From positions 1,086,001 to 1,150,000 of the forward strand of contig OW028585.1 of assembly GCA_932294295.1 (NCBI GenBank): DNA of 64,000 bases, in the 5' to 3' direction. Source of the stretch: Alitta virens (Eukaryota > Annelida > Polychaeta > Phyllodocida > Nereididae). The notes beneath the pieces were generated by a model. It saw nothing but the letters and a program-made list of their open reading frames with translations. It made no database searches and was not told the origin of the DNA. This document shows positions 12,561-25,659 of this stretch, in pieces (positions within the stretch are counted from its first letter, which is position 1; the number at the start of each line of letters is the position of its first letter). The translations under genes were made by a program, and so were the position numbers.

Positions 12561-12765
12561 AAACTGGCTGCCTGTCTTAGCATGTGCAGTGCTTACATAT
12601 TTCCCCTCATAGTGTGTATTCTGGTGTGATAGGCCTGTGTGTTGCTTGTGCTATTCTGTAACATGACAAACAGAATGCCAGGAGAGCAAAAGAAATGCAA
12701 TGCTTATCAATGTAAATGGCTTTTGGTGTACAATGCAAGCTGTGAATATGTACAGTCTTTTACCA

Positions 12766-13200
12766 GCTAGACTGAGCTAAACTGAGCTAAACTAAGCTAG
12801 ACTGAGCTAGACTCAGCTAAACTGAGCTACACTGAGCCAAACTGGGCTAGACTGAGCTAAACTGAGCCAAGCTGAGTTAAACTAAGCTCAACTGAGCTAG
12901 ACGGAGCTGGACTGGGCTAAACTGGGCTAAACTGAGCTAGACTGAGCTAAACTAAGCTGGACTGGGCTAAATTGGGCTAAACTGAGCTAGACTGAGCTAG
13001 ACTGAGCTAAACTGAGCTAGACTGAGCTAAACTGAGCTAGACTGAGCTAAACTGGGCTAAACTGAGCTAAACTGGGCTAAACTGAGCTAGACTGAGCTAG
13101 ACTAAGCTAAACTGAGCTAGACTGAGCTTAACTGGGCTAAACTGAGCTAAACTGAGCTAGACTAAGCTAAACTGAGCTAAACTGAGCTAGACTGAGCTAG
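12766..13200. repeat. 10-bp minisatellite, about 43 copies
   Basis: The unit 'actgagcta(a/g)' runs continuously, with ggg-for-gag and aag variants interspersed. The unit length is very regular over about 435 bp. Confidence 0.9.
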
Positions 13201-13671
13201 AATCCCAAACAATCTAGCTACAGCTGTCGATATAAATATTTTCCCAATTTTTTTTTTCTGATTCAGAAGCTAATTCATGACTTGTTTTTGATTGTAGGCC
13301 ACATGTATAATGCATTGCAAATTAAGATAAAACCCATGTCATATAACTGTGTAACTGTTGCATTTACATTTTTCCACTTCTGTCTTGTTGTCATCAATGT
13401 TTGAGACCCCACAGTGCTGTATCAATTCATCAAGGAGCTCTAACAACTCCTTGACAGTACTGTGTCAATAACTAAGTAGCTTCTGTATTATCTAGACAGT
13501 AGTGTGTCAACAATCCAAAGTTATTGACACTGCACCCGTGATCTCTAACAGATGATCTGATTAGTTGGTGTCAATATAAAACAATGATCAATCATTGCCA
13601 CAGTACTATGTAAGCATACAGTCACACCAAAGATATTCAGACACTTTCAACATTTCATGCAACTTTGAACT

Positions 13672-14030
13672 GCAGTAGAAGTGATTTAGCTCACTGTGGC
13701 ATTGGATTCTATGATATCAATCTCATGTATATGTCAACAGCTGTCAGTGGCTGTAATTGCAATTCATTTGCCAATGTAGTTTACATGTTATGGAAGGTTA
13801 CTGTAGTAGAAGTGATTTAGCTTAAGGTGGCATTGGATTCTATGGTATCATTTTCATGTATATGTCAACAGTTGTCAGTGGCTGTGATTGCAATGCATTT
13901 GCCAATGTAGTTTACAATTTATGGAAGGTTACTGTAGTAGAAGTGATTTAGCCATTCCAACAGCTGTGGATCAGTGGCTGTGATTGCAATTCATTTGCTA
14001 ATGAAGTTTAGTTATGGAAGGTATTTTTCA
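13672..14030. repeat. Three tandem copies of a ~127-bp unit
   Basis: Each copy starts 'actg(c/t)agtagaagtgatttagc' (near 13672, 13800 and 13928) and carries 'gtcagtggctgtgattgcaattcatttgccaa', then 'ttatggaaggt'. The third copy has an internal deletion. Confidence 0.8.
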
Positions 14031-14087
14031 GTAAAAAGTCAGAAGTTTCCAAATACTTTTAGGTGTGACTGTACACTCTGGAACCAA

Positions 14088-14352
14088 TTCCACATTGGCC
14101 AGCTCTGCTGAAGGTCCTGGGTTTGGTCCCCCGCCCGGGCACTCTTGAGCTACATCCCAGTTGGATGTCAATTGCATGAGATGTTAAATTGTCATTGCCT
14201 TGTACTCCGTGTCTATGCTGAGGCAAGTAAAAACCTCACACATGGGAATAATGTGTAACATCGTGTGGACTCCAAACCTTATCATCTCATCATTACATCT
14301 GCCTGATGGTCATGTATGCCTAGCTTCAGAACCAGTAGCATTGAGATTATTT
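14088..14352 (+). repeat. SINE-like element (family B)
   Basis: It has a degenerate tRNA-type B box (ggtttggtcccc), then 'gagctacatcc', 'ttgtactccgtgtctatgctgaggcaagtaaaa', 'gtgtggactcca', 'tctcatcattacatctgcc' and a tail ending 'accagtagcattgaga'. This order is shared with about a dozen copies in the window. Confidence 0.7.
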
Positions 14353-14454
14353 ATCACAAGCTGAAGTAGCTTTTAACCAATAAACAATAAATACGTTCGT
14401 CGAAAAATCAGCCTACAAATCTGCATATAGCTTTCATCTGCCTTTAAATTGATT

Positions 14455-14765
14455 TCTTCTGTCTGTCTGTCTGTCTGTCCTTGGATAAATCCAAGATCTG
14501 TCCTAGCACCACTCTGAGCAAAGGGGTCATCATAGAGTTACATATGACTCGCAGACAGCCCTCTGCAACCCCTTGACCTCAGCACACCTCAAGTATTGCT
14601 CCAAGGGGGGGGGGGGGGGTGTTGGGGTGAAACCAGTAATTGTTGAACAAATCACCCTAACCCCATGCAACTGCTAATGCCCTCTCTGCATCATCATAAC
14701 AACCAAAGGAATGCAGAGAGAGAGAGGGGGGGGGAGAGAGAAAAAGAGAAAGAGAGAGAGGTGAG
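14455..14765. repeat. Simple repeats: (TCTG)n, poly-G and (AG)n
   Basis: (ctgt)n lies at 14458-14479, a run of G around 14606-14620 and a purine (ag)n tract at about 14716-14763. The sequence between them is unremarkable. Confidence 0.8.
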
Positions 14766-14867
14766 AGGCACTGAATCACAAGCGGCATGATTAAATGCAT
14801 TACCTTGATCTGACGCTTATCATCTCATCATTACGTAGACAGCTGTCATATATAACAGTTTTAGATA

Positions 14868-15166
14868 AGGGTGGCCCAATGATTAGGACATACATCAATT
14901 CCATATTGGCCAGCTCTTCTCTGCTGAAGGTCCCTGGTTTGATCCCCGGCCCAGGCACTCTTCGTGAGCTACATCTCAGAGCTCTGGATGTCGATTGCAA
15001 TGTTGAATTGGAGGTTCCTTGTATCCAGTGTCTATGCTGAGGCAACTAAGAGACCCCACGAATGGGTTAAATATTTCACATGGTGTAGACTCCATCTTAT
15101 CACTATATCTGCCTCTGGCAGTTGGTTAAATAAGCTGGCCAAGCTTCAGACCCAGTAGCATTGAGA
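14868..15166 (+). repeat. Near full-length tRNA-derived SINE-like element (family B)
   Basis: It begins with an A-box-like 'gtggcccaatgattagga' and has a B-box-like 'ggtttgatcccc'. The family body follows (gagctacatctc, ctatgctgaggcaa, gtagactcca, tctgcctctggcag), and the tail ends 'cagacccagtagcattgagac'. The 81-residue open frames on both strands here lie inside the element. Confidence 0.75.
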
Positions 15167-15240
15167 CTTTGACTTATTATATATGAATTAGATAGAAAGG
15201 CAAAGTTTACAAAGCAAGATACAGACAGAGATATATACAA

Positions 15241-15306
15241 ATGAAGTTTGCCAATATACTTCCGGAGTTAGGCATGAAGTTTGCCAATATACTTCCGGAG
15301 TTAGGC
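15241..15306. repeat. 33-34 bp perfect tandem duplication
   Basis: 'atgaagtttgccaatatac...ggagttaggc' is present twice in immediate succession without differences. Confidence 0.85.
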
Positions 15307-15699
15307 ATCAAACTGCTCGATACATGACACCATGCTCATCATCTAACGCTGATCATAGAATCCTATAAATGCAACTTTTCCATGTACCTCATCATGCTCC
15401 TGGTACAGCCTGGTAGAGCATCTTAATTGAAATACCAAATGCATATATAGTGGCACTGCAAATGCATTCAGTCCTACATTGGATACATCTTGCAAGAGAT
15501 TGGATGCATTCTCCATCAACATGCATACTTCAGTAGGTGTGTATTGGTTTACTGGGAGCAGAGCTTTGCCCTATACATTCTTTGTTTAAATGTCTATGTC
15601 ATATTTTAGGTGCTTGCAATTTTGTAATAGTTACATGATTAGCTATCACAGTAAAGATGATATGACAATTAAGGTATATAATCTATTATGTCCACACTA

Positions 15700-15905
15700 T
15701 GTTACAGATTTAATCCATGGGAAGGGTTTTTTACATGCCTCAGCATAGACACCGAGTACAAGGCACCTCCAATTTGACATCTCGTGCGATCGACATCCAG
15801 CAGCTGGGATGTAGCTCATGAAGAGTGCTGGGGATCAAATCCGGGACCTTTAGCAGAATTGAAATCACCATAAGTTAGCATACCATCTTATCATTATTTC
15901 TGCCT
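15700..15905 (-). repeat. SINE-like element (family B), minus strand
   Basis: The reverse complement of the family body is visible: 'cctcagcatagacaccgagtacaaggca', 'gggatgtagctcatgaagagtg', then a B-box-like 'ggggatcaaatccggga'. Confidence 0.7.
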
Positions 15906-16769
15906 TTGGAGGGGTGTCAGAGTAACTGACATAACATATAGCACTACACACAGAATAGATATAGTATATGTTTTAAGTTTAGCAGTTCTGAAGAAATACT
16001 TTATCATCTGCCAATCTGTGACTGTCATTGTCTGGAAGACTTCTTTCCTGATCTTTGAATCCAACTGTCAAAGTTCTGTCATTCAGTTTCTTTCAAAATG
16101 ATAACAAGGAATGCAACAGTGAAACAGAGGAAGGTCTGTCTGTTCACCATGATAAATCCATTTGAAAAAAGTGAGATGAATTTGACAAAAACCCTGAAAA
16201 AAGGTAAAGATGGATTACAAGTAAAAAAAAAAAAAAACCTCTCTCCAGGTGTGTCTGGGGTTCAATCAAAGGTTCCAAATGGTTCCTAGGGGTTTTAAAG
16301 ATTCCAAACTCACTGACCCAAAATACAAGATTTTTCTGCTTGAAGTAAGAGCAGATTCCCACATAAATAGAGTTCCTGCTTTAGGGAGAAGATTGAAATC
16401 TGTTGAGAGATGAACCCAACTTCAGTTCTGGCTTTCAAAAACTTCATTTTATGCTAATGGAAAAGCCCTGTTCATGTTTGTGGGGAGGTTAACTTCTCAA
16501 ACCAGCAGTGCGCTCAGTCTATTTGGGTGTCTAGTACTTAACGGACTGTTAAGTTAAGCAGATAATTTAAATGTTGTAGTGTGGGTGATTGATTATAGAG
16601 TATAGTTGGGTATAATAATTCCTAAACCTGGTGAGATTATATATTCAGTTTCAATATACATGTGTATTGAATATGAATGTATTATTAACTATAATACATG
16701 ACAGGGACAAATATGTTTTTTAATTTCCTGGGTCTCATTCCCTATACCTATCTATATCTATCTATATCT

Positions 16770-16915
16770 AGAGGGAGATTTCGTGAGCTACATCTCAGAT
16801 GGATATCGATCGCACGAGACGTTAAATTGGAGGTGACTTGTACTCGGTATCTATGCTGAGGCCAGTGAAGGACCCCACCCATTGGATAAAAGTGTAACAT
16901 GGTGTGGACTTCCAA
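16770..16915 (+). repeat. SINE-like element (family B), 5' and 3' truncated
   Basis: It retains 'gtgagctacatctcagatgg', 'gacgttaaattggaggt', 'tatgctgaggccagtgaag' and 'tggtgtggacttcc', then stops just before the hairpin element at 16953. Confidence 0.65.
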
Positions 16916-16952
16916 ACTTTCTCTCAATCTTCTTGTTTATACATGCCAACTG

Positions 16953-17087
16953 TGGCCAAGTGTGCCACGTGCATTTTCCATGAGTTGGATAAACGCATGA
17001 AAAACGCACAATAGTAATCAGGCGAAAACAACGCGTTTTCCATGCGTTTATCCTTCTCATGGGAAACTCACGTGGCACATTTGGCCA
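16953..17087. mobile_element. Foldback (hairpin) element, 55-bp arms
   Basis: Bases 16953-17007 and 17033-17087 are near-perfect reverse complements, starting 'tggccaa(g/a)tgtgccacgtg' and ending '...aaaacgc', with a 25-base loop. A related, decayed hairpin with the same 'gcgttttccatgcgtttatcc' arm is at 40499-40610. It looks like a palindromic MITE-like repeat; no transposase is nearby. Confidence 0.75.
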
Positions 17088-18448
17088 TGTATTTGCTGCC
17101 TAATATTTGCCTATATTGATATATAATTGTCTAAGTTAATATATTATTTTCTAAATTATTACATTATTAGTGAAAATCTTTGAAATTATTATTGATTTTA
17201 TATATGTCTGTCTCATATGCTGGCCATGCTATCTTTGTCATAATGTTGGTATACAATCTCTGCCTGTCTGTCGTTGTGGCATTTCAGTGATTTTAACCTT
17301 TTTATCTATCTGTCCCTATAATCACTATCTGTCTAGCTGCAAGACCTCCACTACAAGTATTGTTGGCCCTGGTAGTCAGTGACTGAGTCAGTGACTATCT
17401 TTTTTAGTCTGTGGAGCTCTGTTAAATCTTTCCAAGGTTAAATTTAGTTCTTTGCAAGAGTTAGTTGTTTTGGCTGGTGAAGTGACAAAAACTCTAGAGT
17501 CGATAGTTTTGAGCTACTCAGCAAGAAATACAGAAATAAAGGGAAATAAAACACTGGGAGAGAAAGAGAAACAACACTTGGAGCACGGAGGTGTGATAAC
17601 TTAATTGGGGTGTTAAGTACTTCGGGTAACTATAGTAGGGGTGCTATGAATATTGAGGGTTGCATAGAAGCTGGAGTCAGCATATGGTAGGGATCAGAAA
17701 TGTACCAAGCAGGTTTTTTTTTTTTTCTTATTTGTAAAATTTAACCAAATCCTGAAGAATTCTACCAATTAATGACACTTCATAATTGTAAACACCATTT
17801 AACATTGTAAACAGCAATTATTTTAGAAATTTTTCACCCATTTTGCTACCAAAACCTATCCACTAGCATAGATCTATAGGTCTAGGGTTTTTGCTTAGGT
17901 AAAAATTTCTAATTTTACACATTTTACCCCAAAATGGCTTAAGGCCTTCTTTAAAAAATCATCTTTTTTTTATTTTCTTTTATTCTTCAGTAACCGTGCT
18001 AAAAGATAAAACAAGCCTTTTCATATATAAGACACATATTTAATGTTTTCAGGGGGTCAATTATGACAACCTCCCATGGGTTTCCTGGGGCCTCCAAACA
18101 GCATTAACCAACTTGAGAATGATAGTTCACCCACCGCAACTTGAGTTTTCACACCATGAATGTTATTTTCATCCCAAGTTTGCCCTAAAACAAAATATTT
18201 TTCTGTTATCTTTGTTTATCGCACCAGTCTTAATATTTTCGCAACAACTTTTAAGTTGGCTCCAATTTGAAACTGCAAAAATGTGTGGAGAAAAATGAGT
18301 TGATAATGCCGTCACCAAAACATAAAAATATTGAATTATCTTTGTGCTGCGAGTCCCTGCAAGCAGAGATACATCTACAAATGTATGTTGACCAGAAGTG
18401 AAGTAAATTCTTTTAAAAGTTGTCTTTTTTGTTACACGTTTTTAATAA
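17088..18448. other. Non-coding stretch, nothing recognised
   Basis: AT-rich sequence with short T runs. Open frames of up to 70 codons lack splice or initiation support. Confidence 0.4.
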
Positions 18449-18732
18449 CACAATAGCCTAATGGGTAAAGTAGTGATTTGAGGGTAGATGGTTCGAATCC
18501 CAGTACAATGTATTATTCAATTGTTGCTGAGGAAGGACACTTCATCTCAGCTGGGTTTTTACTATATTCGATTAAACGTTAGAAATTAAATTGGTGGGAC
18601 CTTGTACTAGGGAGTCTATGCTGAGGCAAGTAAAAAGCCCCAACTAAAGAATTATATTCTAAGCTTTATCATCTCATCATTACATCTGCATCAGCTGGTA
18701 ATATAAGCTTCAGACCTAGTAGCATTGAAATA
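18449..18732 (+). repeat. SINE-like element with the clearest tRNA-like head
   Basis: The A-box-like 'agcctaatgggtaaagtag' and a consensus B box 'ggttcgaatccc' (18491-18502) are followed by the family body (tgctgaggcaagtaaaa, tctcatcattacatctgc). The tail is 'cagacctagtagcattga'. It shows that family B derives from a tRNA promoter. It is not a functional tRNA gene. Confidence 0.75.
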
Positions 18733-19218
18733 ATTAAAACAGCTGGAAAATAAATTTGACTTAGAGGCTATAATAGTTCTGTCAGGAGAAGCTGTGATGG
18801 TATTATCTAAAAGTACTCCCTTCGACTGTTTTTCTTAGAAGTTTCAAAAAGTCTCACATACTCTTATTACTCCACTTCTTGTATGGAGAAAGGCAGAGTA
18901 GTAGACCTCAGCTGGTTTTGACAGCCAACTATCTATTCTTTTCCATTTTTTATCCACTTTTGACAAGCACTGAACACTTCCTTCCTGCCTCTGCTGGAAC
19001 CAATCGCCCAAGAAAGTATTAGGAGGAAAATTTTGCCACAAAAATGGTGGTGAACAACCTCTTCAAAATGTGGAAAATTCTGCTCCAACCACTGCTAAAA
19101 AATGGCGGAGCTCATCTCTCTTGTCGAAGAGCGCAACCACCTGACTGGAGCCATTTTTCCTGCTAATTTTTCATCCGAAGTCAGCTCATTTTTCACCCCC
19201 ACCTGCTCCACAGCCACT

Positions 19219-20365
19219 CACTAGACAATGAGCATGGGGTGTGAGGATACGAGGGGCTAATTACACATACCTGGCTCCAAGCCCCTGGTAAAGAACGGAG
19301 CTAGACTAGGGTGTGAAAAACAAGGGGATTCTGGGTAGCCATATTGTTGTCAATACATAGGCCATATACTTTAAGTTAGCGATGTGATGATCAATAACAT
19401 TTTCTGAATTTCTGATTTGATCTTATATTCATTTTATATTTAAAGAAACATATTTATTAAGTGATACACTAGACAATGAGCATGGGGTGTGAGGATACGA
19501 GGGGCTAATTACACATACCTGGCTCCAAGCCCCTGGTAAAGAACGGAGCTAGACTAGGGTGTGAAAAACAAGGGGATTCTGGGTAGCCATATTGTTGTCA
19601 ATACATAGGCCATATACTTTAAGTTAGCGATGTGATGATCAATAACATTTTCTGAATTTCTGATTTGATCTTATATTCATTTTATATTTAAAGAAACATA
19701 TTTATTAAGTGATACACAAATTGACATAAAATCGTGTAAAGAAAGTTAAACTGGTGAAGAAATATCAGCCATAGTGGAAAAAATGTATTTTTTTTTTAAA
19801 TGAGTGTGATTAATCAATGAATGACTGAATTACTTAGCCAGAGTATGTTATATGTTGTTGTCAATACATAGGCCATATACTTTAAGTTAGCGATGTGATG
19901 ATCAATAACATTTTCTGAATTTCTGATTTGATCTTATATTCATTTTATATTTAAAGAAACATATTTATTAAGTGATCACTAGACAATGAGCATGGGGTGT
20001 GAGGATACGAGGGGCTAATTACACATACCTGGCTCCAAGCCCCTGTTAAAGAACGGAGCTAGACTAGGGTGTGAAAAACAAGGGGATTCTGGGTAGCCAT
20101 ATTGTTGTCAATACATAGGCCATATACTTTAAGTTAGCGATGTGATGATCAATAACATTTTCTGAATTTCTGATTTGATCTTATATTCATTTTATATTTA
20201 AAGAAACATATTTATTAAGTGATACACAAATTGACATAAAATCGTGTAAAGAAAGTTAAACTGGTGAAGAAATATCAGCCATAGTGGAAAAAATGTATTT
20301 TTTTTTTAAATGAGTGTGATTAATCAATGAATGACTGAATTACTTAGCCAGAGTATGTTATATGT
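19219..20365. repeat. Recent complex tandem duplication, order A-A-B-a'-A-B
   Basis: Unit A is 248 bp, starting 'cactagacaatgagcatggg'. It occurs at 19219-19466, 19467-19714 and 19977-20224. Unit B is ~140 bp, starting 'acaaattgacataaaatcg', at 19715-19854 and about 20225-20365. A 3' part of A is at 19855-19976. Copies are almost identical; one visible difference is ccctggtaaag versus ccctgttaaag in the last A. Recent unequal exchange or an assembly artefact would both fit. Confidence 0.9.
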
Positions 20366-20369
20366 ATGT

Positions 20370-20370
<1 letters not shown>

Positions 20371-20427
<57 letters not shown>

Positions 20428-20428
20428 T
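20371..20428. repeat. (TCAA)n microsatellite
   Basis: About 14 tandem TCAA/TTAA units directly follow the duplication block. Confidence 0.9.
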
Positions 20429-21823
20429 AATCAATTAACCAATCGCTTCGATCTGTTGTGAAAGATCAATTGGTATAACAAAAAATGCAATATTTTTTTT
20501 ATCTATCACATATATTCTCTTTAATTTCAACCTAAAAGTAGTGCTAAGTAATCACGTATGATTTTCTCCCATAATTGGCGATCCTTCATGTTTAATGACT
20601 TGCAATTAGGACTCAAATTTGCCTGTCTGAGGGCCAAAAACACCTGCCGGCTAGCCCATGTTTTATCACCTAGCATGTCAGACATCTGTGGTTCAAGATA
20701 CCGTGATTGCCCAGACATTTATTAATGGCTATATCACACGATATTGTTCTGCAAAGTTTTAATAAACATTTGGTCAGTGTAGCTGATTTAATACTTGAGC
20801 AAATTTATGGTGAAATTGATAATAAATTGGAAAAAATCATTTAGTTTTGTACAAACATAAATAATATAGTTGTTAGTGATTTTAAGAGTATATTTGTTTA
20901 GAAAGCAAGCTCTCTCCATACGATGTCATAATAATGACCCCATTACATAACTTTGACCTCATTTGCACCTAGAATTAACCTCAATATTTGACTGGTAACC
21001 TAACCTAATTAATTAAAATAATTTACATATTTCATTGACCTAATATATAGGGTGTTCTTAGCAATCCTCAATATTGAAATATTCCCAAATACATAATATA
21101 TCACTTTATGACTAAATATATATCAGTTACATGTAGTTTTTATTCCATATCTGTATCTCATTTATTGTTATAAATGATTATTAAGGTGTTGACCAAAAAT
21201 CATATCTATCACAGACAAAACACCCGTTAGGTGTCGCTTCAGTCTCCCTAGCAACCATTGTGTTCCGAAACAATAGAGGGTTATTTAATAAATACCCCTT
21301 GCAGGTGTCAGTACACAATAGGTGGGGGTAAACCGTGACACCCTGGGCCCTAATAGGTCTAGACTTGTTCTGAAATTGAGTTTAAATATCACAACAGAAA
21401 AGGTCAATTATGGTTATGGTATCATTTATTTTAGTCTTGCAAATTTAAATATTTAAAAACTAAATAATTGAAAACCCCACAATTAGATCTAAGTTCAATA
21501 TTCTAAAAAAAAATTGGTATAGCTGTGTCTATAAGTGTATAAGCGTCTGAAGTATTAAAAAAAAAGTTTATATTATAATTCACTTACCTATCAAATATTC
21601 ATATATCCTGCCATAAATATAGTGAGAGTTTCTTATTTGACATTATGGGATCATTTTCTACAGGATTATATGAAGAAAATTGTGCCAATAATTGTTTTTT
21701 TCACACTTTAACAAGTTGTCGATTCTACACCACTGTTATAATCTTGAAGCTGTCACAAACAACAAACAAATTTTACGATGAAACTTTTATGGTCAACGAC
21801 ATATGAATCATTTGGTGAATTCT
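20429..21823. other. Non-coding stretch, nothing recognised
   Basis: AT-rich sequence without recognisable exons or repeats. Confidence 0.4.
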
Positions 21824-22072
21824 TTTTTTAACATAATATTTATTATCCATATTTTTTATAATTCCTTTTTAACGTAATATTTATTATCCACCTTTTTTAT
21901 AATTCCTTTTTAACATAATATTTATTATCAATATTTTTATAATTTCTTTTTAATATAATATTTATTATCAATATTTTTATAATTTCTTTTTAACATAATA
22001 TTTATTATCAATATTTTTATAATTTCTTTTTAACATAATATTTATTATCAATATTTTTATAATTATAGTATT
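21824..22072. repeat. ~42-bp AT-rich tandem repeat, 6 copies
   Basis: 'taacataatatttattatc(a/c)atattttta' plus 'taatt(t/c)cttttt' repeats, with the last copies nearly identical. It is followed at about 22181-22197 by a poly-C run. Confidence 0.85.
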
Positions 22073-22799
22073 CACCAATAAGGTAAAAAATGTATAACTT
22101 TGAATTACCTACTATTATAAAGAAATGTCCTAGATCATTGTTAAATTACGATAAAAATATTGATGCTTAGCGGAAAAGCCCCCCCCCCCCCCCCCCGGCC
22201 TCTAAATGAGAACTACCTCATTGTATATTTAAATTGGTTCGTAATTTAGAAAAATCTGTTATTCTCTAGTGTATTCAGTTAGAAAAATTACTTCATATAT
22301 CTGGTTTATGTAAAATACACATATCTCTGTGAAATTCTCTTTTCTGACAAGATATGATCACAAGTTATGGCATTTTCTCCATCTTGTCTGGGTGGTCCAG
22401 AGGTGTGAAGGATAGCAGAGGTTTTCACAGCTAACTCAACAATTTTGACAGAATTTCTCCCTCCCTGATTTATGCCATTGGCGTGTTCTTGTAGCAGTTG
22501 ACCAGTTGCAGGTGTGACCTATAAGTCGACTGGACAGTTGATGAATTGCATGAAGACTTTATTTTAAGGTCATTGAACTATATGTTGGTCAGTGGTAATA
22601 CTATTTTCAGGGTTATTACATATAATTGGTATGGAATGAAAATCAAATAATGTCCCCCGCTGTCAAAGTCTATGTTGTGGCAAATAAAACAACCCAATAT
22701 GGGGTTAATCCTGTATTTAAGTACCACTACTTTTAAGTCAAGTGTATACAATTTCAAATAACACACAAAATTGTATTGAATTATTTAATTGAATTATTG

Positions 22800-22996
22800 A
22801 ATAGACAGATAGATAGAGATGGATAGATGGATAGCTGGATATATAGAAAGATAGATAGATAGATAGATAGAGATGGAGATAGATGGATAGATAGATGGAT
22901 AGATGGATAGATAGATTGATGGATAGATAGATAGATATAGATAGATATAGATAGATAGATAAATAGATATAGATAGATAGATAGATAGATAGATAT

Positions 22997-23030
<34 letters not shown>

Positions 23031-23062
23031 GGAAAGATAGATGGAAAGATAGAGAGATAGAT
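22800..23062. repeat. (GATA)n microsatellite, ~260 bp
   Basis: A nearly pure GATA/GATG array. The YLSIYLSI open frames on the minus strand (22781-23111) are its translation. Confidence 0.95.
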
Positions 23063-25125
23063 GTAAGTATTCATTATTTCTTGGTACAGCTATCATTTCG
23101 AGGGTAATCATTACTTTAATGTCCGCATTAACATAATATTATATAAAAACCTAAAGAAATGCAAAAGATCTCTTTAAGCTGGAACACATGTATGCAAAAT
23201 ATTTGTGCATATTTACATGACAAGGAATTACGTTAATTGATGGAGACGAAACGAGGGTAATTAACCCAAAGGGTTTCGAAATGTTGCCAGAATGTTTTTT
23301 GGGGTAATAAATAATGTCAGCTCGATTGGTGGGGTGAACCTCAGGGGTAAAATAGGAGCAAGTTAACATCAGTGACCCTGTACATTTCTATTCACTTGGA
23401 ACTTTCAATAAACATTCTTCAGATTATTATATAGGCCTACTTTAAAAAATAATATTCTTTCTGAATTTCCATGTTTATGTTCGCTTATATTTTTGTATTT
23501 ATAGTTTCTGTCTCTTAAGTTCACAATTTACATAAATTTCATGTTTAATTTCATTATGCTATGAATAATTTCTTAAATTCTTATATATATATATATATAC
23601 TTTCATGACAGTATCCATACTTTGTAACTATACTTTCTATCTTATATACTTTATTCCACTTTCTGTACAATAAAATTTCCTTTGAGTTTCGTTCCACTTA
23701 TTGTGCATTTTACAAATTTTTCTAACTTTCCTTTCACATAAATTTCATTGGAGTTGGACTTCCTTTCAAAAATTGGGATTTTCTAATTTTTTTAAAAATA
23801 ATAATTATTATTTATTTGAAATATTAGACTTGATACGTATAATAATGTTAATTTTCCAGTAATTGAATTTTACTTTCTTTTCTATGTGTACTTTCTTTGA
23901 GCCGATTATTGGGTATCTCCAACTCGGTTTAGCTTGGTTCAGCTTGTAGCTGTGACTGTTCAATATTTTGCTATATTGGACAGAAAGATTTACATTAGCT
24001 CTTTTGTCATGTTCTAAACAATTGATGTAAAGCCATCCAATATAGTGATTTATTGGATTCGGAAAGCTATATTGGGTTCCTTGCCATCCAATATCTGTAT
24101 AATAGCTGAAGTTAAACGTATTTTAACAGCACTACCTTGAGACGTAACTTTTTTTCCACTTTTCTTTGATCTTGCAGTGTGTTTCAGCAGCCGCCTCAGC
24201 CAATAAGATGTACTTCTTCAAGAGCTGGGCATCCGTGAAATGGGGTGAAAAATTCTGCTTTATGTCTGTTTGGCTAAATGAAAAACAAGTTGTAATTCTT
24301 TCTCTGAAGTTTCTATTTATTTTGAGCCGAGTTTATTTTTATTTTAGCTGCTTTGTGAGAGAAAACATAATTGAAATGCCTACCAGATTTTACAGATTTT
24401 CTTGTGAATATGACCTTGCTGAAGTTGGCAACTAATGCCCACATTACTAGACTAAGTAACTATTTTAACACGATTTAATAATTTCTTACAGGATTAAAAT
24501 AACCATTTTGTGGGTGGCAGGGATCTGTGATTTCTGGTAATATGAAAGTTGCTGAATTTGCAAACACTAACGTGAATCTTCTCAATGCATTTTTTTTGTG
24601 CTTTTATAAACATTATTATGGGATCCTGACACAAATAAAGCTGAGACCACAGCCTAACAGAAAGATGAGCAACTAATCATCAGTCAACATGAGAAGATAT
24701 TTTGAAGATGACACCACTATTGGAAAGCAATGAGTCAATATTTACTCATTTTGAAGAAATGTGGATTGAGAAATCACACAGAATAATTAAGTGACGCTGA
24801 GGACTGAAAGACAGCATATCCAGCTGTTAAGATATTATTATCAGCTTGAATTCTATCTTGTTTTAATCATCCATGTTGTAATAGCTTAATGCTAATGGTT
24901 GGACAATTAAAAGACCCCCCTCCCCATATAATAAGCATGCAAAATGGCATTGGCTTTTAGTATTATCATCTCATCATTACATTTGCTATGTTTACTTGAC
25001 CCTATGCCAAATATTCTTTGGGCAAATAGTTTGATTATTGAGAAAGTAGTCCAAATGAGGAATTGAGTTGTCTCAGTGCTGCTGATCTGTTGCCTTGTCA
25101 GCTTATGAGCTTCTACCAGAAGGCT
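23063..25125. other. Non-coding stretch with a weak exon-like signal
   Basis: A (TA)n run lies at 23582-23601. At 24165-24177 a pyrimidine tract plus 'gatcttgcag' resembles a splice acceptor leading into an open frame, but no good donor follows. The rest shows nothing recognisable. Confidence 0.35.
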
Positions 25126-25640
25126 TGGAGTCCACACCATGTTGTACATTTACCCCCTTGGGTGGGTTTTTTTTACTTGCCTCGGCATAGACAGCAATAC
25201 AAGGCATCTCCAAGTGGTTTCACTCAGGAATTCTCTAATCATGCTAATTACTGGATGAAACAAAATGAAGAAGTTATGATACAATAGCTTGTGAATCTCA
25301 TCCAAATGCTTTCAGTTTTTATGATTTCATTGTCTACATTACTATATATGCATTTGATGTTGCACTGCTCATTCTGAAACACAGGGGGATGGCTCGCTAG
25401 CGACCCAGGTAGGGTCTTAGGCCTATCCTCCTGGTCTGTTGTGATCATGTTGTTTATTAATGGGTTATTTATATTTATATATAGGTTATTTTTATATGTA
25501 TATATGTCACTTAACAGATGAATAAACTGTCTTGAGTCTTGAGTCCAATTCAGCATATCCAGCTGAGAGGTAGCTCATGAAGAGTGTCCGGGCAGAGAAT
25601 CGAACCCGGGACCTTCATCAGAGCTGACCGATATGTTAAA
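25126..25640 (-). repeat. SINE-like element (family B) in two pieces
   Basis: Minus-strand body is at 25126-25215 (gagtccacaccatgtt, cctcggcatagacag, aaggcatctccaa) and minus-strand head at about 25562-25640 (gtagctcatgaagagtgtccgg, B-box complement 'gaatcgaacccggga'). About 345 bp of unrelated sequence separates them, so a later insertion split one copy or two fragments lie side by side. Confidence 0.6.
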
Positions 25641-25659
25641 AGGCGGCAAATCGCCATTA

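Noticed and set aside
14795..15045. 81-codon open frames on both strands
   Set aside because: Both lie inside a SINE copy.
16098..16203. Possible first exon ending at AAG|gtaaag
   Set aside because: The donor would be phase 1, not the phase 0 of the other exons, and nothing else supports it.
18449..18511. Possible tRNA gene
   Set aside because: It has A- and B-box-like motifs but continues into the family B SINE body and lacks a cloverleaf and acceptor stem.
22781..23111. YLSIYLSI-type protein on the minus strand
   Set aside because: Translation of the (GATA)n microsatellite; the same holds at 52914-53138.
24166..24435. Possible exon after the acceptor-like 'gatcttgcag'
   Set aside because: The acceptor is good, but no convincing donor follows and the peptide has no recognisable feature.
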